The notes: generated by a model from the letters alone, not told the origin. Shown: positions 37,846-49,316, numbered from the stretch's first letter. The stretch is 64,000 nucleotides of DNA from Voacanga thouarsii (GCA_026120185.1 JANUWF010001497.1:1104501-1168500); one strand, 5' to 3'. Made by a program: numbers and translations.

Positions 37846-39891
37846 TGTTGGGAATATGCCCTCTTATACTAGTTTTCTGATGAAAATATCGAATGTATTA
37901 ATAAAAGAATTTATTTATCGAAAATCGTTTGTGAAATAATTTTCTTTATTTGTGTACATTTTTGTTTGGAACAGACCCATTGTGTTTGAATAAGTGATCT
38001 ATGTGAATGGAGGTCTTTCACAGTAAGGTATGAATCATGGGTTATTTAAACACATAAACAGTTGTTCTTAACCGATTGATGAGAATGGGAATCTTATCAT
38101 GTTTAGGTTATTATGTTATGAATTCCAAAAGGGGAATGGCTTACCTTTAGCCAGTAAGTAGGCCACTCATTTTATGACATAAGCGTATTTCGAATACGTA
38201 GAATAGGACCTGTAGTAGTGGCTTCTAAAAAGTACTATATGGTAGAAACCTAGACTATTACCGCTATAGCGTGGACTAGTACTCTATGACTTGAGTATGG
38301 GTTGGTGGTCTGGCGAAGCTGGAAGAATATGCTTTGATGTACTATAGTTGAGGTTCTATCAGAGGGCCAATATACTTGTATGTTAGGTATGTGTGACTAG
38401 TTAGTTAAGACAGACTTGTATAAGATAGTTTCTATACTATATCGCCCCTTGTGGTTGTTCGAATGATCTAAATATCCAGGGCTCTGGGAAACGTGACTTG
38501 GATGTTTGCTTTAGGGTCGCTCCATTGGAAAGCGAAAACACTCCAGGAAGTCGTGGATCATTGGACTAGAGGCCTAAGGATGGTAGATGTCTTTAGAGAG
38601 GTGTTAGTACATTTCTTCCTCTCTAAATGTACGGCGATGTGTAGAGGGGTATTTTAGTCATTTTTACTTGTAGGTCGAAGACTTTGTTAATGCAGCATTG
38701 TCCTTGGGGTCAATATTTCCTTATGGTGATATTAGGAAATTTTTAAAATACAAAATACATCTATTTATATAGTAGGGGTATTTTGGTCATTTTAGTAGCC
38801 AAGGCGATGTGTCTTTTTGGTCCTCGGAATAGCCTGTAAGTCCTAATTAATTTTTGGGTTGAGAAAATGATCTCAGTTGAGAGAGTTGTATTTTATTCGG
38901 GAAGTCTAATTTATTATTAGATTGGAATAAAATAAATGGAGAAAAATTAATCGAGACTTAAACTAGAAGAAAATAATTATTACTTAATTATTTATTGAGT
39001 TATTTATTTAATTAAATCCCAAGAAATAAATAATTAAAGTTTAATTATTTTTGGGTTCATTAATTATTTATTGGGTTATTTATTTAATCCTAAGAAAAAT
39101 AATTAATGTTTATTATTTTAGATTTTTTGGGTCCAAGGAAAATAATAAATATTATTTTGGCCCAATAGCCTGGACCATAAGATTTTTTTGAACACAGTTT
39201 AGAAGAGTTTAGGGTGAAGCCGAAATTTATTTTGTAAATAATATTCGGGTATAAAATCCCGGAAATATTTTTATCAAAATAATTATTTTTGGTTTCATAA
39301 CTCTTGGCTTTCTGTGTGGAAAAATAAAATAAAAGAAAAGGAAAAAATAATTAAAAAATATTTCCCGAGTCTTTTGGCTTTTGGTTTCCTTCTCTGGCTT
39401 TTGTTTTTACATATGAAGCCAAGCCAGAAGAGTTAACCGTGAAAAATGTCTCTTGGCTTTCTCTCTCTCTCGTGCTGTTTGTTTTCCTGGCTTTTGGTTT
39501 TCTTTACTATTTTTGGCTATAACTGAAGAAACCATGCCTGGGAAATGGATGGTTAGTGAAGGAAAAGAAAACTGAGATAGTTTATTTCTTCTCACCCAAA
39601 TGTGTGCTCACCGACCGGAAAATTAGGCTGGGTCATATTCTGTGAACCAAAAAGCTTTGCATTCATTTTCACCGGAGGAAGAATTTAAGGAAGCTGCACT
39701 GGAAGTTCATCGCACGGATGATGAAGAAAGCTGTTTTTTGAGCTTCAAGAAATTCTTCAACGGTCTTCAAAGTTTTAAAGCTCCAACAGATATGTTTTTA
39801 TCCCACCATGCTGCCATACTCTGATATATATGTTCATGATCTCCATTACCGTTCACTGTGAATTGCATGCTCTGTGAATGTCAATCCTTCA
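37846..39891 (+). repeat. 3' LTR of the complete copia element
   Basis: 2046 bp, same ends as the 5' LTR. Compared with the 5' copy it has small indels and scattered substitutions. Confidence 0.95.
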
Positions 39892-40160
39892 TTATCATTA
39901 TCATTTTCAAAACGATTCCAAATTATAGATGTTTTTTCTTTAGTTAAAGCTTCCAAATATTCAGTATCAACTTAGTCTTGAGACACACTCATATTAGATT
40001 CATCAGGATCAATAGTTAGAGTTGGTTGTTGTACACTAATGCTAGGGTCTTCATTTTCATTACCTATTTCATTATTTATTAAATTCAATACTGGACCTAT
40101 ATTGAGCTCAAAATGTGCAGATGATTGTGAAGAAAAATGATGATATTGATGTGGATCCAT
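39892..40160 (-). pseudogene. hAT transposase N-terminus
   Basis: Starts MDPHQYHHFSSQSSAHFEL at 40160 and runs through a Ser/Asp/Asn-rich segment and a stop near 39978 to EKTSIIWNRFENDND (near 39935-39897), the beginning of a BED-type zinc finger. The copia element interrupts it here; the rest of the finger resumes at 30383. Removing the copia and one TTATC rejoins the two halves, although a frame change remains close to the junction. Confidence 0.75.
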
Positions 40161-40789
40161 TTTTCAAATATTGATTATGTAAACTGAACAAGAACAATCA
40201 ATTAAAATTCAAATAAAAGTTTGAATAAATAAATAATATTCAAATAAAATGAAATAAAGTATTAACAAATAATGATATAAGAGAATTGAAAAATATAAAT
40301 AACTTGTAAATTAACTTGAAATTAAACAAATAACTAAAATAAATAATTAATTAATAAATCTAAAAAAATAAGAATGTAGGATTCAAAAACACTAGCTAGT
40401 TGATAACGAAGAAATAATAACACTTTGTTGAGCTTTACTTCGTATTTTCTTCAAAACTTAAACTATCTACCATTCTGCTACTTAATAATCTTATAAAACA
40501 TGAAGACTTTGCTTGAAGAATTCAAAAAAATATATAAAAAATAAATTTTATTCTAATACTTTTTATAGAGAAAATGACGAGAATTGAAAATTATGAGAGA
40601 AAGAAGAATGAAAATAGAGAGTTAGAGAGAATTGTAGAGAGTTAGAAAGTATTTAGTAAGTTTTTGGGTGAATTGGGAGGTAATTATAGAGTTATAGGTG
40701 TTATAGGGTGAAATAGCCATTGGGGCCTCAAATAGAAAAATAATAATAATAAATAAATATCAATTTGATTGTTTGGGAGTCAAATTGCC
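40161..40789. other. hAT 5' non-coding region
   Basis: AT-rich sequence upstream of the transposase start. No further gene seen. Confidence 0.5.
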
Positions 40790-40811
40790 ATATATATATA
40801 TATATATATAT

Positions 40812-40884
<73 letters not shown>
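40790..40884. repeat. Compound (AT)n(AG)n microsatellite
   Basis: About 12 TA units followed by about 35 AG units near the right end of the hAT element. All reading frames across it are artefacts. Confidence 0.97.
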
Positions 40885-40887
<3 letters not shown>

Positions 40888-41203
40888 GAAGTTAGGCAAG
40901 GGCTTTTTATGTGGGCTGGCCCGCCACAATGGAGCCGGTTTGGCTCCTGGTCCCGAACTGGTCCACATGCCATTGCTAATCAATCCTAAGCTCACAATCT
41001 ATCTCACACCATCTCCAAGAATAAGCAACACATAACATTCAATTATGAAATACATATAACATAAGATTATAACATAATCAATCTCATCAAATACACATTA
41101 TCAAATTGATCATATAATATCTCAAAGTATGTAGCACATAAATTAGTTACCTAAGTAGGATATTTAACATATACAAACTAATACAATAGCATCATCAATT
41201 GAA

Positions 41204-41949
41204 CATCAAGGTGCAATACTAATTATCATATACCCGTCCCATATCAACATTTAAACAAGTTAAATTGATATTATAAAAAATTCATAGCTAAATCATAGGA
41301 TTTTCAAGTCATTATTAAATTAGTATTTAGTCTAAATAGGGCAAAACATAGCATAATTTGGGATAATTAGATAGCTAAGCAAATGAGCTCAAGATCTAAT
41401 GAAAATTTTCATATTACAATTTCAATCTATAAGGAAGTTATTGTAAAATTTTCATTAAAAGATCATATGTCTAAGCATGCCATTTTATTGTTCAAAGTAA
41501 ATGCAATGCTACAATAGTTCTAAAAAACTGATGTGGCAGTGATTTTAAAATCATTGATGAGAACAATGAAATGACACATCAAGGTGTTGTACTAATTATC
41601 ATATACCATTCCCATATCAATATTTAAACAAGTTAAGTTTATATTATAGAGAATTCATGGCTAAATCATAGGTTTTCCAAGTCATTATCAAATCAGTGAT
41701 TTAGTGTAAATAGGGAAAAATAGAGAATAATTTGAGATAATTAGATAACTCTGCAAATGAACTCAAAATCTAATGAAATTTTTTATTTTGCAACTTCAAT
41801 AAACAAAGAAGTTATTGTAAAAATTTCATTGAAAGATCAAAGGTCTAAGCGTGTCATTTTATTGTTTAAAGTAAATGCAATGCTATAGTAGTTTTGAAAA
41901 ACTGCTCTAGCAATGATTTTGAAAATATTATTGAGAACGATGTACAAGT
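41204..41949. repeat. 373-bp tandem duplication in the split gypsy LTR
   Basis: CATCAAGGTG at 41204 and 41577 each begin a copy, with matching blocks such as ACTAATTATCATATACC and GTAAATGCAATGCTA. It lies about 0.7 kb from the TATA-like site near 42672, the same relative position as in the sister LTRs. Confidence 0.9.
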
Positions 41950-43427
41950 GCAAATCGAATTTACTCCTAAGACATTGAAGTTTCATATATTAAAATTTCA
42001 TATCAAAACTCAAAACAAAATGGGTTTCAATAGATGCACCAAAATTACAGCAATTTCACAATTCATTAGGCAGAAAATAGAGTATCTTCCAAAATTTGTG
42101 TAAAATATCCAGCTATGATATTTAAGTAATTCTAATGGAAAATTACTCCCAAAAAATATTAGATTCATATAGAATTAAATTACAGTCCCTGATGAAAATT
42201 TTCAATACCGAAGCCAAAATTTCACATAATCAACATTCCCAGCATAACATCCTGCTTCCCAAGTAAAGTTTAATCACAAAATCAACATCAATACTCAAAA
42301 TATCACTCAAAATCAACCATACAACCTCAACTCCACAAGTTATAAGCAATTTCTCATCATTTTCCGATCATCAGAACAACCAAAAATGACTTTTCTCAAT
42401 AAAACACAAATCTATCCAGCAAAACTCATTTTCACAAAATTTGAAATTTCAAAGACAAAAAGGTTTAAAAGCATGACATTCTTGAAGAAACCACTTGGTA
42501 TCTTTAATATACAATTAGGGACTTTAGACTTCAATTACCAAGCAAGAGTTCTTCAATTTACTTAAGAGAAAATGAAAGAACAAGAGAGATGAGAGGGCGT
42601 GGCTAGTTAGGAGAGAAGGGAGAGAATGATTTTTTTTTTTTTTAAAGAGAGAGGAAGGCTTGGTGAAAATTATAAGAGTCTCTAGGTCTAGAAAATTTCA
42701 TATTATGTAATGTGATCAGGGGTCTAGATTGTTTTGCTTGCACAAGAAGTAAATTTAAAATGTTAGGATTTAATATAATTGAAGTGTTGAGATTAAAACA
42801 ATCCAAGGGCGCACATTTCACAAGGGGTGGTGGCATATTAAAGGGTAAAAGTGGGATTTTACGAGGTTTTATGTACATTAGGATTTAATGCAATAAAAAT
42901 TAAATCAATAAAAATAATCTTGTACAAAAGTAATAAGTATAAATTCAAATAGTTCACAAAAGGTCAAAATATTCAAAGGGTTTATGGTCTTGGTCATACA
43001 AAAGTCAAAATTAATTGAAGTCAAAAAATTAAAATAGTTAAAATATTGAAATAGTGTTTATATTTAATAAAAATAAACATTGAATCCTTTGAAAAACCAA
43101 TTTCTATGATTTACTTTAAAACCATAGTTTTTCATTAAATAAATACTTATAATATTTTCTAACATATAATTCTCTATTTTAAATATAAAATTATTCACTA
43201 CAAAGTATCATAATATATTCACATATGTATACACAAATATCCTACACAAATATTTTATTTATATACAAATATCATAAAAAATAGTCATGGAATTTATTCA
43301 AATAAATTCTTATAAAATATTCAAATAAATACCCATCAAATAACATGCTCATGAATGCAACCTCACTTATATATTTATACATGAATATGAGGGTGTTATA
43401 TTTAGAACTTGTAATTTTGTCCCAAGT

Positions 43428-46412
43428 AGAGGTCATAAGCTTAGGTATGGATGTGTGCATATATGTGATGGAAATATTCATTATAATCACATTGATTAAA
43501 ATAAAGTTACAAGAAATAATAATAACTACTAAAAGCAGACAAGAAATAACGAAAAAAGGCAAGGAAAAGATATTGTTTCGACAAATTGTGATGATGAATG
43601 TTATCGATATGACATGAAATGTCATTGGTCCCATACCTGTCGTACAACAAAATATCTTGTTGATTTGTATTAGGCTTCTGCGGAAAAGAATGACAAAAAT
43701 ACTAAAATAAACTTTATGTTACAATATTTAACTTAGGATGATAATGATGATGCAAATCTTGAAGATATTAATATTAATGTAACTCATTTGGATGTGGCTT
43801 TCTTTGAGATCTAAAAGGATGGATTGATCATTTGATTGATGATGGCAGCGTCTATAAAAATTAAAACTTTAATGTTAGCATTTTATTTTATATTTTCAAT
43901 ATTATAATGATAATTAGCATTTGATTTTTTTTTTTAGAATCAAAGTGTATAAGTTTATGAATATTTTATCATGATCAGATGCTATTGTTTCATTTACTGA
44001 ATTCAAAAGTGACATTAAAGATATATGGCTAATTAATAGTGGTACAACGCACACCATTAAAAGATATAAAATATTTCTCTTATCTAACGTTGGAAAAAAC
44101 AAATATTAATACTATAAGTGGTAGTACAAAATTAATTGAAAATTCTAGAAGAACTAGTATATATTATTACCTAGAGGAACAATAGTTATAATTTATTATA
44201 AAACACTAATTTCCTCAAAATCTTGAAGAAATTATTAATTTTTAAAGATATCTGCTAAAATAGATATCATATTTAAACAATGGAGGAAAATAATTTTGAT
44301 TATATTTGTATTACTCAAATAAATTCAAGTAAAAAAATCTTTATTAGAAAAGTTATAATCTCTTTCATTTGGCATATATTGCGAAAAAAATCCATACAAT
44401 TGAAGTGCATTATTCAGTAAACTAGAAATTTATTAATCTTGCTACATTATCAGTTAGCACAACCATTTAGGTCATCCAAGAGCTATTATGATGCGAAAAA
44501 CAATTATAAATATGCATGGTTATCCATTGAAAAGTCAAAGAATTTTGATTTCAAATAAGTTTTCATGTGTTGCATGTTCTTAAGGGAAATTGATTATTAA
44601 ACATTCTCCAACAAAAATGGAAATTGAATCTCTAATATTTTTAGAAAGGATTCAATGTAATATATGTGGACCAATTCATCTACTATGTGAGCAATTCAGA
44701 GACTTTATAATTTTGAATTGATAAATCAACCAAATAGTCATATATCTATTTATTACCAACTCGCAACCTAGAGTTTGCGAAATTACTTGTATAAATAATT
44801 TTCTTAGGAGTGCAATTTCCAAATTATCCTATTCAAAGAATGTCTAGATAATATTGTAGAATATTTCTCTCATGCCTTTGAAGCATACTGCACGTCGATT
44901 GGTATTATTGTTGAACATCTAGTAGTTTATGTTCATATATAGAATGGTCTCGTTGAATCATTTATTAAAATGTTACAATTAATTGTTAGACCAATTAGCA
45001 TTGAGAACAAATCTCCCTAAATCTACTTGGAAACATGCTATTTTGTAAGCTACAGTACTTATATATACAAAGCCAATAAGTTATCAAGAATTTTCTCCCA
45101 TGTAATTGGCCTTTGGTTCAAAGTTAAATATTACTCATTTGATAATTTTTAGGTGTAAAATACATGTGTCGATAGTGTCAAATCAACATATTAAAATGGT
45201 TCTCAAAAAAGGTTCGGAATATATCTTTAATATGATTCTCCCTCTATAATCAGATATCTTGAATCATTGACTAGAGATGTATTCACAGCAAAAATTGCTG
45301 ATTATTATTTTAATAAAACTTTATTTCCTAAATTAAGTGGAGAAAATACATAAAAACGATATAAAAATGATCATTTTAGTGAATACTTATTAAAATCATG
45401 GTATAAAAATGATCTAATATGTTCAATTGTCTTTAACAATAAATCTAGATTTGACTATGTGATATTTGTTATATATGTTAATAATATCAACCCTATTAAA
45501 ACTCCAAATAGAGCTTCAAGAGGTGAGAGATAATCTACAATGAGAGTTTGAAATTAAGGATTTTGGAAGAATTAAATTTTGTCATGGTCTATAAATTGAA
45601 CATTTGAAAAATGATATTTTTATTTATCGATCAATATATAAAGGTTCTAAAAAGTTTTTACATAAACAAAGTATATCCAAACATTTCAATAGTCGTCAAG
45701 CCATTAGATGTAAAAAAAAGATTCTATCCAACCACGGGAAGATGATTAAGCACCTCCTGGTCCTAAAGCCTCAACACAATTAGTGTACTAATGTATCTTA
45801 CTAATAACACTTGATTTGATATAGCATTTTCTATAAATTTATTAATAAGCTTTAATTCTTTTCCAGAACAATGGTATTGGAATGGTATTAAATATGTCGT
45901 GAGATATCTCCAAGGATAATTGATTTCAGATTGTTTTATTCAAATAAAACAAACTCAATGTTGATTGATTATGTGGATGCTAGTTATGTATCCAACTCAC
46001 ATAAAGAACATTCTCAAACTAGTTATTTATTTACATGTGGTGATCTTGCTATATTGTGACTCTCTATAAAACAATCTATAATAGCCATTTTAGCTATTTA
46101 TGAGGTAAGTTGAGAATTTGTTGATCCATTATATTCAAGAAAATTATTGTTTCTAACTTCTTTTATGAGAAGAATGCTACTTGTATAACTCAATTGGGAG
46201 GAAGATTTATTAAAGGAGATGGAACAAAGTATATTTCACCAACAATTTTCTTTACTCATGAACTCCAGAAGAGACGAGAAGTAGATATGCACAGGATTCA
46301 ATCGTATACTGATCTGGTAGATTTATTCATTAAGACATTATCTACTACTATATTTGAAAACTTAGTATATAAAATTGGAATGCATCGACTGAAAGATATG
46401 AAGTCATTTTAA
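43428..46412 (+). pseudogene. Short-LTR Ty1/copia polyprotein, heavily decayed
   Basis: Gag C-terminus with zinc knuckle CYRYDMKCHWSHTC (near 43593; second Cys is Tyr), then THLDVAFFE (near 43788), a protease remnant (LINSGTTHTI near 44032, with Asn where Asp is expected), pre-integrase (GYPLKSQRILISNKFSCVAC near 44519), integrase (ERIQCNICGPIH near 44647, Asn for the first Asp; IGIIVEHLVVYVHI near 44899), an RT remnant with YVNNIN (near 45475) and the RNase H end (46194-46412: GGRFIKGDGTKYISPTIFF, DLVDLFIKTL). Three catalytic or metal-binding positions are changed and stops are abundant. The N-terminal gag is missing where the gypsy LTR ends near 43400. Confidence 0.85.
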
Positions 46413-46633
46413 ATTATGCCATCAAGAGAAGGGGTATGTATACGTTGTACTCTTTTTTCCTAACTAAAGTTTTTCCTAATAAGTTTTTCTTGGTCAAATG
46501 TTTAACGAGGCAATGTCCCTCAAAAACAAAAAGTTCATTCTTTTCATTCACTAGGTTTATTCCACAAGATTTTTCTAAAAAGGTTTTTAATGAGAAATTT
46601 TTAAAATTTTGAAAATAAACATTCAATGGGGAG
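46413..46633 (+). other. Spacer between copia pol and 3' LTR, with polypurine tract
   Basis: T-rich non-coding sequence ending in ATGGGGAG, the likely polypurine tract. A second copy of this spacer type precedes the LTR at 47610. Confidence 0.6.
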
Positions 46634-46970
46634 TGTTATGAAATCAAGAAGATAAAAAGTGGTTATTTATTTTTCGAGGTTATCCATTTGTCTATATAGA
46701 TGTGACTATTCAATTTTTAGGATTATTTATCTATTTAGAAGATAAATACGATTGTTCATTTTTCTAATGTTATTAATACTATGGATAAGAAAAGTTATAT
46801 TTATTAGATTTAGTTCTCCCTCTATAAATAGGGGTACTATGTAAATAAATAGATTATCAATTTGAATTAATTCAAGTGATTCTTTTATTTCTTTACTTTC
46901 TATAGTTTATTTACTTTATATTTTTCTTACAATTTATTTCATGATTTTATTTTGAATTAATTTCACAACA
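46634..46970 (+). repeat. 3' LTR of the short-LTR copia
   Basis: 337 bp, TGTTATGAAATC ... TTCACAACA. TATA box CTATAAATAG at 46823-46832. No 5' LTR partner in the window. Confidence 0.85.
46823..46832 (+). promoter_or_regulatory. TATA box of the short copia LTR
   Basis: CTATAAATAG in the centre of the 337-bp LTR, the usual place. Confidence 0.6.
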
Positions 46971-47029
46971 AATTGTGATATATAATGTGTTATTCTCCTC
47001 CAAGTTTCGAAGGAATTTATTAAAATTTA

Positions 47030-47342
47030 CCTATGTTTACTTTACAGCGAAGGAGAGGGAGGGAAACTTTTACTTCCATTAGGGGAAGTAAATAAAATTT
47101 ACTTCCGTTTTGTTTGGTTAAAGTGGAAGGTAAGTAAATGACAAGTATTATTTTGATTCATGTCCTAATCCATCTAAATTTGAATGGGTTGTTTTTGTGA
47201 CTTGGAGGGAGACTTTTTCCCCTCATAATTTACTTTTCCTCTATCTTTTATTCTTAATCAAACGATGTAAATCACATATTTATGTATAGATTTACATCCT
47301 CTCCTCTTTTTCTTCCCTTATTCACTCCAAATAAACATAGTG
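47030..47342. mobile_element. Tourist/Harbinger-like MITE
   Basis: Imperfect inverted ends (CCTATGTTTACTT on the left; CACTATGTTTATTT read inward from the right) flanked by TTA (47027-47029 and 47343-47345), the duplication made by PIF/Harbinger elements. 313 bp and non-coding. The ends match less well than in the Stowaway elements. Confidence 0.6.
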
Positions 47343-47609
47343 TTAAAGATATCTTTTAAAACGGATATCAAATTGACATAATAAAGGGAGGAAATTATGA
47401 ATACTTATATATTATAATAATTGTCACTTTTTCCTTACTAAAGTTTTTTTTCACTAGATTTTTCTTAATTAGTTTTTTAATGAGTAGTGTCCTATCTTGA
47501 TAGGAAAATATACTCATTTCTTTCACTAAAATTTTGTCCCATAAAGGTTTTTCGAGAAAGGTTTTTAATAAGGTATTTTCAAGTTTTTGAAAATGAACTT
47601 GTAAGGAAG

Positions 47610-47739
47610 TACTATGAAATTAAAAAAATAAACGAGATTTTTTTCCCCTCAAAGTTATCTATATATTCAAAAGATAAATGTAACTATTTAGTTTTTAAAC
47701 TATTCATTTATCTATAAATATGAGAATTCTTTTTTTAAT

Positions 47740-47782
<43 letters not shown>

Positions 47783-48001
47783 ATTATTGACTTCTTTCTT
47801 AAGATAAAATTGTATTTATTAGTTCTATATGTTTAAAACAACATATCTCTACTTCTATAAATGTGCCATACTTAAACTGAATAATATGAAAGAATAATAG
47901 ATAGTTTCTTTTATTTATTTTGTACCATTTTTTTCAACTTTACATTTTTCATAAGTTTGTCAAAACTTATTACGTGATTTATTTTGAATCAAATTAACAA
48001 A
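47610..48001 (+). repeat. Second, older short copia LTR with upstream spacer
   Basis: ACTATGAAATTAAA near 47611 aligns with the start of the LTR at 46634, and the ends also match (TTATTTTGAAT then AATTAACAA). The TATA-like TTCTATAAAT is near 47853. The preceding 47390-47609 matches the spacer at 46425-46633. It contains an (AT)n run at 47743-47780, which partly explains its greater length. Confidence 0.7.
47743..47780. repeat. (AT)n microsatellite
   Basis: An uninterrupted TA run inside the older short copia LTR. Confidence 0.95.
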
Positions 48002-49011
48002 AGTAATTAATTATTAATAAAGCATGTTAACTAAGGCGATAAAAAATTAGTAAAAACTTCAAACTATTCTTAAAAATCTATGTAGATATATAAAAGTAAT
48101 TATGGAAGCCTCTACTGTTGACACATGTCCATTGCATTGTGTGATTGGTGGAAATTGAACATTTGACTGCTGGAATTCTTGCTTCAGTGTAATGTGCCAC
48201 TATCTTACATTCTTGCTAGACTAATACTATGGATTTGTACTATACCGTGATATAGTGCAGAGCTATGGACTTCTGGAAAGGCATTACTATGTGTGTTAAC
48301 TATGGCATTGTACTTTACCTTTATATAGTTAAGAACTATGGCATTGTAGAATGCCATTACTATTGCTTTCATCAGTGCACGAAGCATCACTCTGCTTCCA
48401 AAGTTTTTCTTTGGCTCTATACAATGCCATCATAAATGCCATTACACTAGCCTGTTATTGAGGAATCCTCAGCCGCAAGTTGGGTAGACCATTAGATATC
48501 ATTAAAAAAGCCTCTTCGTCTTCCGGTGTTGCACTCTTCTTTATGCCATTTGGAAGAAGCGAGATGAGGTAGGCAAAAAGTTTTTGCCTTCCAGAAACTA
48601 GCAAAATAAGAATAAACCATAGTACAGAACTCGTCTTTTCATTCTTCTCTATCTCTAAATAGCAAAGTCATCAAAGAGATGCAACACATGGCATAAAAGA
48701 GAGAGAAAAAATAGAGACAGAGCTAAAAGTTCCAGAATGTTTACCTCTCTGCACCCTTACAATCCCAGTTTCTCCTCGTCAACCACAACTGTTGTCCACT
48801 TCCGATGACTCGCGATCTAATTCCACGAGGTTGCTTGAGAGCTCAGATCTGTAAATCTCAGGCACTAAGATGACCAAGTGTGATCTAGTTCGATCTTGGA
48901 AAGGTCGCTGGAGAGATCAGATCTCAACAAAAACAAAAATGAGGTTGTCTTTGTAAATCAATGTGTAAAAAGGCCAAGGGACTTAAATCGGTGTTCCCGT
49001 TGTGGTTGCAG
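48002..49011. other. Intergenic; possible small inverted-repeat element at 48187-48447
   Basis: GTGTAATG at 48187 is inverted as CATTACAC at 48440-48447, and the interior repeats ACTATGGCATTGTA-like words. This could be a degraded MITE, but I see no clear TSD. From 48720 the sequence is less AT-rich and holds a short diverged duplication (CGATCT...AGATCT, 48808-48930), possibly 5' untranslated or intron sequence of the MORC-like fragment that follows. Confidence 0.35.
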
Positions 49012-49316
49012 GAAAGCCAAAGTTAGAAGCTGCTCCTAAGGCAACGCCAGCTGTTTCGGTTATTGATCTTAGTAGTAGCAACTCCGACTCCGATTCAGAA
49101 AATGATGTTAATAAGAGGCCAAACAAGAAGAAGAAAATCAAGGAATCTCAAGCAAATATGGTCTTGCCACTGGGGTTTCTTGATCCTTTGCCACTTAAGG
49201 AACTACAGTTGTCATCCTTTCCAAATGTGGCATTAGCATTACTTGCGCTAGGGCCATGAAAGGATTCTGCAGTGGTTAGTGTCGACATTAATTCTAAGCA
49301 GTTCTGGAAGGCTGGG
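49012..49316 (+). pseudogene. MORC-family ATPase N-terminal exon fragment
   Basis: The exon starts after a TTGCAG acceptor. It reads KPKLEAAPKATP, an acidic/serine stretch VIDLSSSNSDSDSEND, a basic patch NKRPNKKKKIKE, then LPLGFLDPLP and, after one in-frame TGA at 49257, VVSVDINSKQFWKAG. A Ser/Asp-rich start, a GFL-PLP phrase and a (K)QFWKAG motif just before the GHKL ATPase fold are typical of plant MORC proteins, which act in heterochromatin silencing. The ATPase domain itself is absent, because a gypsy LTR starts at 49317 inside the FWKAG motif. It is either the broken end of a host gene or a captured fragment. Confidence 0.6.

Larger units (their letters stand above)
30384..39891 (+). mobile_element. 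Complete Ty1/copia retrotransposon, TSD TTATC
   Basis: A 9508-bp element: 5' LTR, primer-binding site, long leader, gag, protease, integrase, RT, RNase H, polypurine tract and 3' LTR, flanked by TTATC (30379-30383 and 39892-39896). Domain order (integrase before RT) defines Ty1/copia. The first 143 bp of the two LTRs differ at about eight positions, so the insertion is not recent. Stops and frameshifts in every domain make it inactive. Confidence 0.95.
28068..40975 (-). mobile_element. hAT transposon interrupted by a complete copia element
   Basis: The ends are inverted: CAATGGCATGTAGAC at 28068 against CAATGGCATGTGGACC read on the minus strand from 40975. A 13-bp direct repeat, TAATCAATCCTAA, lies at 28055-28067 and 40977-40989. 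hAT elements make 8-bp duplications, so the exact right end is uncertain. Between the ends are hAT transposase remnants on the minus strand and the copia element 30384-39891. Without that insertion the hAT is about 3.4 kb, a normal autonomous size. It lies inside a gypsy LTR. Confidence 0.8.
21996..43400 (-). mobile_element. Gypsy 5' LTR split into three pieces by nested insertions
   Basis: The pieces are 21996-22307 (starting TGTAATACCCC), 26757-28067 and 40976 to about 43400 (GGGTGTTATA, a decayed match to the GGGTATTACA end of sister LTRs). Together they make about 4.0 kb. The order of shared landmarks matches the intact copy at 14206-17652: the GTGTGAGATAA...AATAAGTC phrase, GGTGGCCACCAACC, TACTCAAGAATCA, then a tandem duplication. 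A TATA-like site lies about 0.73 kb from the right end. The first gap holds a copia solo LTR and the second a hAT element. Confidence 0.75.

Noticed and set aside
40728..41035. ORFs with long Glu-Arg or Ser-Leu runs
   Set aside because: Translations of the (AG)n microsatellite.
43345..43617. 90-codon ORF with Ile-rich stretch
   Set aside because: It is the wrong frame of the copia gag, whose zinc knuckle reads in another frame from 43593.
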